Numbered from the stretch's first letter, positions 8,144-14,532 are shown. The stretch: DNA of 21,100 nt from CAXRGH01 sp964230195 (GCA_964230195.1 CAXRGH010000239.1:1-21100), one strand, 5' to 3'. A program made the numbers and translations. Notes: a model not told the origin generated them from the letters alone.

Positions 8144-8176
8144 ATGCGACAAAAGTATTGTGTTGAATCGTTTTAA
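8144..8176 (+). CDS. Possible 10-residue leader peptide with near-perfect Shine-Dalgarno
   Basis: AAGGAGGT at 8130-8137 lies six bases before an ATG that opens a ten-codon frame, MRQKYCVESF, ended by TAA. The ribosome site is better than that of most genes in this window. It is upstream of the Fur box and of the LpxO-like gene on the same strand, about 230 bases before that gene. The peptide has no recognisable attenuator composition (no run of a single amino acid). It could be a real micro-protein, an upstream regulatory ORF or chance. Confidence 0.3.
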   Translation: MRQKYCVESF

Positions 8177-8294
8177 ATCCACTGGTCGATAAAAATCGTC
8201 ACACATTCAAGTTGATGTTCCTCTGAAAAATTTGACTTTTTGTAGCACATCACAACACATGACACATTAACGCACCGCGTGAAACCTTTCGAAA

Positions 8295-8314
8295 AAAAAT
8301 GATAATAATTGTCA
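8295..8314 (+). promoter_or_regulatory. Fur box upstream of the LpxO-like hydroxylase gene
   Basis: 8300-8314 reads TGATAATAATTGTCA. This matches the 7-1-7 Fur consensus TGATAAT-N-ATTATCA at 13 of 14 defined positions. Over the classical 19-base box, 8295-8313 matches at 15 of 19. It lies about 100 bases before the probable start of the hydroxylase gene and about 250 bases from GH3, so it most likely controls the former. This implies repression when iron is plentiful. Confidence 0.65.
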
Positions 8315-8363
8315 GTCCTCATCATCAATTCGTCCTTGGTGATTTGCTACCAGCGTAATTTTC

Positions 8364-8411
8364 ATGCAAAATACGCCCCTCAAAACTCCCATAGTCATAA
8401 CGGCGGAATGA
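8364..8411 (+). CDS. Possible 15-residue leader ORF overlapping the hydroxylase start
   Basis: An ATG at 8364 opens MQNTPLKTPIVITAE, ending in a TGA (8409-8411) that overlaps the ATGATG start pair of the next gene. The overlap would allow translational coupling. No Shine-Dalgarno precedes it, so this is a weak candidate. Confidence 0.15.
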   Translation: MQNTPLKTPIVITAE

Positions 8412-9385
8412 TGTTTTATACAATTAATACTCTTATAGTCACGTACTGTATTCTCTCGCTTGTATACGTGTATAAATTTCGTGGGCAAGAACGCTTTTTA
8501 AGCATTTCAGAATATATGCGAAAAGGCTGGCCAATTTTTGCGCCTCTCAATGTGTTTTTGTATTTGAATACTGAAAAAAGAGGCCGTAAGTCAATCGTCG
8601 ATATGGATGATTATCCTGAATTAAAGGTACTAGAAGACAACTGGGAAATCATTGCAGAAGAAGCGACCGCGTTAATGCAGTCCGATCAACTAGATTCAAT
8701 CGTCAACAAAGACTCCACCTCCTATTATGATGTGGGATTCAAAACCTTCTATAAATATGGTTGGCGAAAATTTTATCTGAAGTGGTATGGCAATTACGAA
8801 CACCAATCGGCATTGAACCAATGTCCGAAAACGGTCGCGTTATTGAGGCAGTGTCCATCCGTTAACGGAGCAATGTTCTCATTGCTGCCACCTGGTTCAC
8901 AATTAACACGTCACCTTGACCCGTTTGCCTCGTCTTTACGCTATCACCTTGGACTGTCAACTCCCAATCATGATGATGCGTTTATTTCGATTGATGGTAA
9001 TAAAAGAAGTTGGCGAGATGGTAAGGCATTTATGTTTGATGAGACGTTCTTGCATTTCGCAAAGAACAACACAGATACTCCGAGACTCATCATGATGTGC
9101 GATGTAGAGCGCCCATCATCTATTGTAGGAAGGGTATTCAATGCTATCGTCTACAAACCGTTTCTAAAAGTCACCGTTGTACCAAATACAAACGAGGACA
9201 AAAAAGGCTTATTTAATCGCATTTTTAGCGGTGTATCTCCAATACTTGCTCGCTCTAAAGCGTTAAAACAAACCAACAAGCCCCTTTATAATTTGCTTAA
9301 ATACGGCGTCAATATCACATTACTCGCCGTTCTTTTCAGTTTGATATTCGGATTAATTAAGCTAATCGTTAGTCTAGTGAGTTAA
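8408..9385 (+). CDS. LpxO-like aspartyl/asparaginyl beta-hydroxylase family dioxygenase
   Basis: From the ATG at 8408 the protein has 325 residues. An N-terminal membrane anchor (about 3-24) is followed by the aspartyl/asparaginyl beta-hydroxylase fold. It has RHLDPFASSLRYHLGL, giving the HxD iron ligands His169 and Asp171. A distal histidine in FDETFLHFAKN (His216) and Arg226 in DTPRLIMMCDVERP (2-oxoglutarate binding) complete the site. A second hydrophobic helix lies at the C-terminus. The HLDPFASSLRYHLGL context and the membrane anchors fit LpxO, which 2-hydroxylates a secondary acyl chain of lipid A. The start at 8408 (or ATG 8411) is chosen because the longer TTG version begins within the Fur box. 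It is a single gene, apparently iron-regulated. The symbol lpxO is withheld because the substrate is not proven. Confidence 0.82.
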   Translation: MMFYTINTLIVTYCILSLVYVYKFRGQERFLSISEYMRKGWPIFAPLNVFLYLNTEKRGRKSIVDMDDYPELKVLEDNWEIIAEEATALMQSDQLDSIVNKDSTSYYDVGFKTFYKYGWRKFYLKWYGNYEHQSALNQCPKTVALLRQCPSVNGAMFSLLPPGSQLTRHLDPFASSLRYHLGLSTPNHDDAFISIDGNKRSWRDGKAFMFDETFLHFAKNNTDTPRLIMMCDVERPSSIVGRVFNAIVYKPFLKVTVVPNTNEDKKGLFNRIFSGVSPILARSKALKQTNKPLYNLLKYGVNITLLAVLFSLIFGLIKLIVSLVS

Positions 9386-9390
9386 GAGAA

Positions 9391-9421
9391 AGCCCCTAAT
9401 GACCCTTAGCCATTTGGGGCT
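9391..9421. terminator. Terminator between convergent hydroxylase and TonB receptor genes
   Basis: Arms 9391-9401 (AGCCCCTAATG) and 9411-9421 (CATTTGGGGCT) pair at 10 of 11 positions around a 9-base loop. On the minus strand the hairpin is followed by a pyrimidine-rich TTCTCTT, so it fits the TonB receptor transcript best. On the plus strand there is no U-run. Confidence 0.7.
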
Positions 9422-9437
9422 GGTAATGAATAAGCAA

Positions 9438-11927
9438 TTAGAAGACGTATCTCGCCTTCAAGTACCATGAACCTCCTTCATAATTCGCAGGACTTCTTCT
9501 CGGGTACGGTAAACCTACATTCATTCGATTTGCATACGGGGCATCAATAGTGTTGACGTACTCATCAAAGATATTGCTACCGCCAAAATGTAAATGCAGT
9601 GAATCCGTTATTGAGTAAACAAATTCCACATCAACGTACACAGTGGGATCAATTAGCGCACTTTGCGTACCATCTTTTACAACAGAATTTCCGTTAGAAT
9701 CCACAATCATTTCACCTGAAATAGTGCCCCGCTCGTCATAATGTTCGCCATAGTAAGTCGCGCGAGCTGACCATGACAAGTTGTCAGTAATTATGGAGCG
9801 AGCCGAGAGCACAAACCTATTTTCTGGATAATTATTTTCAATGTCCTCTACTAGACTATCCGACACAGGCTTTACAGCAATACGGTTACCTGCCGCATCT
9901 TTGCTGTCGGTAAGGATTGTCGATTGATTAACCACATCAATCTGATTGTAGTTATACGCAAAGGTGAGATTTACGTCAGCAATTTTTGACGTTAACACGA
10001 TATCGACCCCACTATGCTCAACATCCAATGCGTTAGTATAAAATGATAATGTCTTAACCCCTTGGTTGATGGCTATTGGATTAGTACTCACATCAATTTT
10101 CTGAGTCCGATAAATACGATCGTCTACTTCAGTGTTATACCAATCAAGCGTCAAATTGGTATCATCAAGCAACTCAGTACTGAAACCTAATGTCATTGAA
10201 GTCGACTCTTCTTCTTTTAATAATTGACCGCCATAGGCTCGTGACAACGGGTTAGTAGAAGGTAACAAGACAGTATCTTGTTGTTGTCCGTTACTGCCAA
10301 ATGTAGTGGTTGTCGTTCTTACATTAGCTTGGCCTGGCGTAGGTGCATGAAAACCAGTGGATAAACTACCTCTCAGTGTCGTATCGTCAGAGAGCAAATA
10401 TCGGGTTGCAACTTTTCCATTAACAGTGTCACCAAAATCAGAAAAATCTTCATAACGAAGCGCATATTGAATCAACAAATCATCAGAAAGGTCATGCTCC
10501 AGTTCAGTGTAGATACCAACATTATCCCTTGAATGCTCTCCCGCATCGACATCTTTAATGCCGGGTAGTCCGTTAGAGCCAGTACCAGAATAAGAGTTAG
10601 GCTCCCCCTTATTGACTGTGTAAGTTTCGTCTCGCCACTCTGCGCCATAGGCGAAGTTGAGTGTGTCAGACAGTTGCGTAGAAAGATCCACGTTGATATT
10701 AATTTCACTCTGCTCGAAACCACCCACATCAAAATCACGTTGTGCGGGCTCGCCATTTGATTTCAAACCTAGCGCTGGATTCGTTGTATTAAATAAATCA
10801 TAAGACAACTGATTGCGACCAGTGCCAATACTGACATCGTAAATAGTATCCGTGCCTATTTCGCCTTTGACACCAATCACAAAGCTACTGTCTTTTTGAG
10901 CACCATCTAAATACGGTGTGTAGCCTGTTTTGAACACGCTGGCCTCATTATTGGCATCGTAGTTTGCGTCACCTTTCAACTGGCTCAGTGTACCATGCGA
11001 GGGGTTACGATAGAAAAAGCGATACCGCCCTTCTGTATTAGCGTAATTGGCGTGTGCATATAATTGGCTTGTATTGCTAAACTCATAACCTGAATTGATA
11101 AAGAGTCTTGTACCACTCATTTCAGGTCGACCCCATGTCTGAACCAAGGGGGCATCATCAAATGGACTGTCTGCGCCAACCCCTTCCACTTTATTGTCGA
11201 TCAATGATTGTGCATCAGGGCGCTGTATCCCACGAGACAATGCCTCGTAATCAGAGTGCTCCGCACTCACATTAACAAAGCCGTTTTCAAGCAATTTAAA
11301 CCCCTTGTTTACGCCAATTTTGACTCCCTGTTCACCCTCAAAGTGCTGACCATAATTGACAACAAATTCTCCTCCCTCGTCCGCGTCTTTAAGATTGAAA
11401 TTAATCACACCGGCTATAGCATCTGACCCGTACTGTGCTGCAGCACCATCTCGCAGCACTTCAACATTTTTAATAGCAATACTTGGCAACATACCAACGT
11501 CTGGCGCGTGAGAGCCATTACCTGCTGCAGGCGCAAAAAATTGGACAAGTGCAGAACGATGACGGCGCTTACCATTGATTAATACTAAGGTTTGGTCGGG
11601 TGACATACCTCGTAATGAGGTAGGACGGACGAATGCACTGCCATCACCGGTGGCTGGTGTCGCTGTATAAGAGGGGATGAGAGCCTTTAAATTGTCGGTT
11701 ACATCTCCTGCATTGCCTACACCATTAAATTCTTCTGCGGTCACAATATCTACTGGAACCGGTGATTCTTTGACCGTCCTTGGGACGGCACTACGCCCAA
11801 TCACGGAGATCACCTCAGTATCTTTTGTGGCTTCTTGCTGTTGAGCGATTGCAGGGGTGGAACATACTGCTCCAATGAGACTGACATATAAACTTTGAAC
11901 TAGACGATTATATTGGAAAGGCTTCAT
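9438..11927 (-). CDS. TonB-dependent outer-membrane receptor
   Basis: This is an 829-residue receptor. The signal peptide ends near AIA (residues 26-28). A TonB-box-like segment DTEVISV follows at 36-42. The plug domain (about 50-180) carries TSLRGMSPDQTLVLINGKRRH and NVEVLRDGAAAQYGSDAIAGVINF. The remainder forms a 22-strand-type barrel with aromatic-rich strands, ending YLKARYVF with a terminal Phe. It imports a substrate across the outer membrane using TonB-ExbBD energy. Such plugs occur in receptors for iron complexes and for oligosaccharides; the nearby GH3 and GH53 lipoproteins favour a glycan, but no surface glycan-binding lipoprotein partner is present. A GGAGA ribosome site lies just before the ATG. 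It is transcribed alone. Confidence 0.93.
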   Translation of the reverse strand: MKPFQYNRLVQSLYVSLIGAVCSTPAIAQQQEATKDTEVISVIGRSAVPRTVKESPVPVDIVTAEEFNGVGNAGDVTDNLKALIPSYTATPATGDGSAFVRPTSLRGMSPDQTLVLINGKRRHRSALVQFFAPAAGNGSHAPDVGMLPSIAIKNVEVLRDGAAAQYGSDAIAGVINFNLKDADEGGEFVVNYGQHFEGEQGVKIGVNKGFKLLENGFVNVSAEHSDYEALSRGIQRPDAQSLIDNKVEGVGADSPFDDAPLVQTWGRPEMSGTRLFINSGYEFSNTSQLYAHANYANTEGRYRFFYRNPSHGTLSQLKGDANYDANNEASVFKTGYTPYLDGAQKDSSFVIGVKGEIGTDTIYDVSIGTGRNQLSYDLFNTTNPALGLKSNGEPAQRDFDVGGFEQSEININVDLSTQLSDTLNFAYGAEWRDETYTVNKGEPNSYSGTGSNGLPGIKDVDAGEHSRDNVGIYTELEHDLSDDLLIQYALRYEDFSDFGDTVNGKVATRYLLSDDTTLRGSLSTGFHAPTPGQANVRTTTTTFGSNGQQQDTVLLPSTNPLSRAYGGQLLKEEESTSMTLGFSTELLDDTNLTLDWYNTEVDDRIYRTQKIDVSTNPIAINQGVKTLSFYTNALDVEHSGVDIVLTSKIADVNLTFAYNYNQIDVVNQSTILTDSKDAAGNRIAVKPVSDSLVEDIENNYPENRFVLSARSIITDNLSWSARATYYGEHYDERGTISGEMIVDSNGNSVVKDGTQSALIDPTVYVDVEFVYSITDSLHLHFGGSNIFDEYVNTIDAPYANRMNVGLPYPRRSPANYEGGSWYLKARYVF

Positions 11928-12005
11928 ACTTTTCTCCGAAGTCGATTTATCATTATTCGTGCCTCTAATGCGCTAGAAGCTACTAATTACGTATCTGCAT
12001 CATGC

Positions 12006-12025
12006 GCACATGGCACGCCATGAGC
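12006..12025. promoter_or_regulatory. Palindrome, candidate operator of the TonB receptor gene
   Basis: CATGGC-AC-GCCATG is a perfect 14-base palindrome (12009-12022). It extends to 20 bases with one mismatched pair. It lies about 80 bases upstream of the receptor ATG, where an operator or activator site would be expected. It does not match a regulator motif I recognise. Confidence 0.4.
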
Positions 12026-12164
12026 AGCAAAGATACACACTTCCAAAGAGTACTCTCGCCAACTCAATTGTCTGTATGTGCGTTAAGTACAGAGTATGAA
12101 TTTCCCTTTTTTACTGCGACAAACGACTCATTTATTGCTCACAAAAAATATCGATTATTGGAGA

Positions 12165-12186
12165 TGAATATTTGATGTGATATTCA
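12165..12186. promoter_or_regulatory. Inverted repeat TGAATAT-N8-ATATTCA
   Basis: Perfect 7-base arms are separated by 8 bases, a 22-base dyad in the divergent region. It is about 140 bases before the small membrane protein gene and 240 bases before the TonB receptor. It is AT-rich, so chance is possible. Confidence 0.3.
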
Positions 12187-12326
12187 ATCGCTTACTGGTG
12201 AATTGACTAGAGTGGGATATGACAATGGCGGTGCCTTGGGAATAAGTTTTACACTTTTTGAAGTGCGAACACCTCAACTCAAGAGTAAGGTACTCAATAC
12301 CAAATGACTCAGGTAAGTGAGAAGAA

Positions 12327-12749
12327 ATGAACAGTTATGCCTTATTATCAGGAATCGGCTTAGGGCTACTAATTATCACCCGATTTAATCAACAACGATA
12401 TCAGCAAAAGCCGCGATTCTACCCGCTCCTATTGGCCACATTCCCATTGTATTATTGGGTATTTGCTATCTGGAGCGGTAATCTCCAGGTCCTCTTACAG
12501 GAAGTGATTGTCGGTAGTCTCTTTTTATTGTTTGTTGCAGTTGTGATGAAAGCCAGAGAAACAAAACAATTACTGCTGCTGTCTATTGGCTTCATCGCTC
12601 ATGGCGTATACGACATGCTTCACCATCGTATCCACGCTCAATCTGCTGCGCCTGTATGGTGGCCAGAGTTTTGTGGCGTTATTGACGTTATCATCGGGCT
12701 ATATGTTTTTAAACTCGCGTATCAGCAAGATGCAAATGCTCAATCGTAG
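12327..12749 (+). CDS. Small polytopic membrane protein of unknown function
   Basis: This 140-residue protein is hydrophobic throughout, with about five predicted helices (roughly 3-18, 32-50, 53-76, 80-97 and 110-129). Between helices four and five lies AHGVYDMLHHRIHAQ, rich in His and acidic residues, followed by WWPEFCGVIDVIIG. These are the most distinctive residues and look conserved-family-like. An in-frame TGA just upstream fixes the ATG, which is preceded by GAGAAG. The last ten bases overlap tail to tail with the GH53 gene. I do not recognise a confident family; a conserved inner-membrane protein is all that can be stated. Confidence 0.72.
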   Translation: MNSYALLSGIGLGLLIITRFNQQRYQQKPRFYPLLLATFPLYYWVFAIWSGNLQVLLQEVIVGSLFLLFVAVVMKARETKQLLLLSIGFIAHGVYDMLHHRIHAQSAAPVWWPEFCGVIDVIIGLYVFKLAYQQDANAQS

Positions 12750-13942
12750 GATTTCTTGATGTTATCAAAAATCTCAAAAGCTTCTGGTTTTGCAGTGTAA
12801 ACTGTTCCAGTTTGATTAAACATAGACTGCCCCCAGGGGCCTGATAAAAAGGGCTCCCAAATAAAAGTGCCTAAACCTCGATTATTGGGTAAGTTGTACA
12901 TGATGTCATTCAGCAATCTCGCTTGAGAGTTGTACTCAACAAAGCTAAAGCTAAGCTGACTGTATCTATCGGCAATCAAGTTCAAAGTGTCGGCCCAGCG
13001 ATTGGCCGGACCTTGCCATTTTTCGTAGGCCGATAAACCGAGCACATCAAACTCGACGTTGTTCGCCAATGTTTGGTCTATCCAATACGTCAGTCCTTCT
13101 CTGTCATCCGTATTCTCAATATGCAACATGATTTTAATATCTTCTGAGACTTGTTTTACACCCGCTATCCCAGCTTTGAGGAGCGTTGCAAAGTGATCCC
13201 ACTGAGCAGTACTGCCATTAAGCAATACCTTGACCTCGGAGTGATTACCGTAACAATCTGTTCGATCTGTCGGTATATGAACCAACATTCCATACGTCAC
13301 TTCATTTCCAATCTGCACCATATCAGGCAGCACATTTGCAGCAGCCATAGCCTCAAGAGTTTCTCTGGTGTAACTTTGAACTTGTTGCGCTAAGTCATCA
13401 ACAGTGTTGATATTTCTCCAAGCATGAGGAATCACTTGTTTACTGGGATCGGCCCACGTATCACTATAGTGAAAATCGACTAGTAACTTCATTCCTGCGG
13501 CTTTCACCTGTTGAGCGAATGCAATCATATGTTCAGTATCGTTATACGCCTCTGTTTTAGCCTCACAATATTCACCATCACCCGATGCATAACCGTAAGG
13601 TGCGGTCGGTTCTACAAACGTTCTCAAACGGATGTAATTAAACCCGTGATGCTTTAGTAACGTGAGAAGTGACTTTTCGTTTCCATCCGTATCAATGAAA
13701 ATTGCACCGTTATCCGCATACTCTGGAAGACTTGAAATATCTGCACCGAGTATGAATTTCTTTTGAGGTAATTGTTGATCTTCAGCCTGCTCGGTGAACT
13801 CAGCATCATCGACAGTTACCGCGTTGGAAGTCTGTTGTGGATCGCTTATAAGCGGTTCTGTTGGCTTGGCAGCGTCACCACATGACTGCAACGTAAGTAA
13901 GGAAAGGATTATGGCCAGAAGAGAGAAAATAGTTTGTTTCAT
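12740..13942 (-). CDS. GH53 endo-beta-1,4-galactanase lipoprotein
   Basis: This is a 400-residue family 53 glycoside hydrolase. The lipoprotein signal ends at LQSC (Cys21). A linker rich in acidic residues and Gln (about 22-60) precedes the catalytic barrel, which starts at FILGADISSLPEY. Family hallmarks are FNYIRLRTFV, KLLVDFHYSDTWADPSKQ, the acid/base in VQIGNEVTYG (Glu214) and the nucleophile in SFSFVEYNSQ (Glu336), then GTFIWEP. It hydrolyses beta-1,4-galactan such as pectin side chains, probably at the cell envelope. The nucleophile surroundings (VEYNS) differ from the ET-Y pattern common in the family. The gene is on the same strand as the TonB receptor and GH3 but forms its own transcription unit. 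No clear Shine-Dalgarno is seen. Confidence 0.9.
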   Translation of the reverse strand: MKQTIFSLLAIILSLLTLQSCGDAAKPTEPLISDPQQTSNAVTVDDAEFTEQAEDQQLPQKKFILGADISSLPEYADNGAIFIDTDGNEKSLLTLLKHHGFNYIRLRTFVEPTAPYGYASGDGEYCEAKTEAYNDTEHMIAFAQQVKAAGMKLLVDFHYSDTWADPSKQVIPHAWRNINTVDDLAQQVQSYTRETLEAMAAANVLPDMVQIGNEVTYGMLVHIPTDRTDCYGNHSEVKVLLNGSTAQWDHFATLLKAGIAGVKQVSEDIKIMLHIENTDDREGLTYWIDQTLANNVEFDVLGLSAYEKWQGPANRWADTLNLIADRYSQLSFSFVEYNSQARLLNDIMYNLPNNRGLGTFIWEPFLSGPWGQSMFNQTGTVYTAKPEAFEIFDNIKKSYD

Positions 13943-13997
13943 TATGGTTGTTATTATATCGACATTAGATTCTTTTTCACTATCACGGCAAACTACA

Positions 13998-14129
13998 ATG
14001 AATACAAGTCCACTTAACCATCAAAGCAGTTTTTCGTTGTCTTTTGTTGTTTCCATATACCGAAGAGCACAGGTAAATCAGTGGTTAGAACGCCAAATTA
14101 AGGAATACACAGTGATTGCAGTAAACTGA
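13998..14129 (+). CDS. Doubtful 43-residue ORF
   Basis: An ATG at 13998 opens a 43-residue frame whose second half (RRAQVNQWLERQIKEY) looks protein-like and amphipathic. There is no Shine-Dalgarno, and the same frame is open upstream through the antisense strand of GH53. It could be a gene remnant or chance. Confidence 0.12.
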   Translation: MNTSPLNHQSSFSLSFVVSIYRRAQVNQWLERQIKEYTVIAVN

Positions 14130-14230
14130 GAATGCATGGGACGACAACAGTGAGAGAGCATAAGTTAATAATCAACAATCACAGCGGCACGTCATACTAA
14201 CGTTAAGTAATAGGACAGATTTAAAACAAA

Positions 14231-14252
14231 AAAACCGACTATCGTCGGTTTT
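14231..14252 (-). terminator. Rho-independent terminator of tRNA-Leu
   Basis: A perfect 9-base stem (AAAACCGAC with GTCGGTTTT) has a 4-base loop. On the minus strand it runs into a long U-rich tract at 14221-14234. It lies 25 bases beyond the mature 3' end of the tRNA. Confidence 0.88.
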
Positions 14253-14254
14253 GT

Positions 14255-14273
14255 CTCATACGTTTGGTATGAG
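14255..14273 (-). ncRNA. Hairpin in the 3' trailer of pre-tRNA-Leu
   Basis: CTCATAC and GTATGAG form a perfect 7-base stem with a 5-base loop. It sits between the CCA end of the tRNA and the terminator hairpin, so the excised trailer would carry two tandem stem-loops. The structure is seen directly; any function as a separate RNA is inference. Confidence 0.4.
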
Positions 14274-14276
14274 TAG

Positions 14277-14361
14277 TGGTACCAGTGGGCGGACTCGAAC
14301 CGCCACGCCCGAAGGCAACGGATTTTGAATCCGTCATGTCTACCAAGTCCATCACACTGGC
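14277..14361 (-). tRNA. tRNA-Leu (anticodon CAA)
   Basis: This 85-base class II tRNA has an encoded CCA end. The acceptor arm is GCCAGTG paired with CACTGGT (the 1:72 pair is G-U) and the discriminator is A. The D-loop contains TTGGTAGAC. The anticodon stem ACGGA/TCCGT encloses the loop TTCAAAA with anticodon CAA, which reads UUG. A long variable arm TGCCTTCGGGCG and the T-arm GGCGG-TTCGAGT-CCGCC follow. The variable arm and A discriminator confirm leucine identity. Confidence 0.97.
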
Positions 14362-14396
14362 ATCGTGGGTGCAAAGAAGTATTTGCAACGTTGGGC

Positions 14397-14424
14397 ATTA
14401 TAACGGCAAGTGAGCACCATGCAA
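14397..14424 (-). promoter_or_regulatory. tRNA-Leu promoter
   Basis: On the minus strand TTGCAT (-35) and a perfect TATAAT (-10) are 16 bases apart. They are followed by GCCC, the GC-rich discriminator typical of stringently controlled stable-RNA promoters. It predicts a start near 14390 and a leader of about 29 bases before the tRNA. Confidence 0.8.
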
Positions 14425-14484
14425 GTACTTTTCAGTTCAAGCCGTTTGTTTGCTCTTTTTTTCATCGACTTACACTCTGGTTCG

Positions 14485-14490
14485 TATACT
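14485..14490 (+). promoter_or_regulatory. Candidate -10 element for the RDD gene
   Basis: TATACT is preceded at 18 bases by the weak -35 TTCATC (14461-14466). It would give a leader of about 37 bases to the ATG at 14533. The -35 match is poor. Confidence 0.3.
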
Positions 14491-14532
14491 GATAAACTAT
14501 CACGAAATTATTTGAATTCAGGAGTCTGCGTC

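Larger units (their letters stand above)
8050..8407. other. Divergent regulatory region between GH3 and the LpxO-like gene
   Basis: This AT-rich stretch of about 360 bases holds several separate signals: two direct copies of AGTCAGTTT (8059-8067 and 8107-8115), a micro-ORF with a near-perfect Shine-Dalgarno (8130-8176), a Fur-box match (8295-8314), and a 15-codon frame (8364-8411) that overlaps the LpxO-like start. A TTG-initiated extension of the hydroxylase is possible from 8309, but it begins inside the Fur box and encodes a poorly protein-like leader. Confidence 0.6.
11928..12326. other. Divergent intergenic region upstream of the TonB receptor
   Basis: These 399 bases contain the receptor's GGAGA ribosome site close to 11930, a 20-base imperfect palindrome at 12006-12025, an inverted repeat at 12165-12186 and a GAGAAG site before the plus-strand gene at 12327. 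A TGA at 12318 in frame with that gene fixes its start. No credible additional protein-coding frame was found. Confidence 0.55.
13943..14276. other. Intergenic region between GH53 and tRNA-Leu
   Basis: These 334 bases contain the tRNA trailer hairpins at their right end (14231-14273) and a doubtful 43-codon plus-strand frame at 13998-14129. The GH53 promoter must lie at the left end, but no clear -35/-10 pair was found. Confidence 0.5.

Noticed and set aside
8196..8275. Clustered CACAT/ACAT repeats and a TCACA half-site suggesting CRP binding
   Set aside because: No partner half-site at the required spacing (TGTGA-N6-TCACA) was found, and the short repeats are irregular.
8309..8407. TTG-initiated 33-residue N-terminal extension of the LpxO-like protein
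   Set aside because: The TTG is inside the Fur box, has no ribosome site, and the extension does not resemble the family; tandem ATGs at 8408/8411 directly precede the membrane anchor.
11946..11957. AATAATGATAAA (minus strand) near the TonB receptor start, looking like part of a Fur box
   Set aside because: Only about 11 of 19 positions match the Fur consensus and the second half is absent; the site also falls within the leader close to the ribosome site. Too weak to claim iron control of the receptor.
14277..14361. tRNA-Leu 3' end as an attachment site for a genomic island carrying GH53/TonB/GH3
   Set aside because: I found no second copy of the tRNA 3' sequence and no integrase or other mobility gene in the window.
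14192..14398. 68-codon minus-strand frame across the tRNA
   Set aside because: It spans the tRNA gene, its promoter and its terminator; not protein coding.
14410..14532. 41-residue N-terminal extension of the RDD protein
   Set aside because: The ATG at 14533 has GGAG at proper spacing, and the RDD homology begins just after it; the upstream stretch overlaps the tRNA promoter region.
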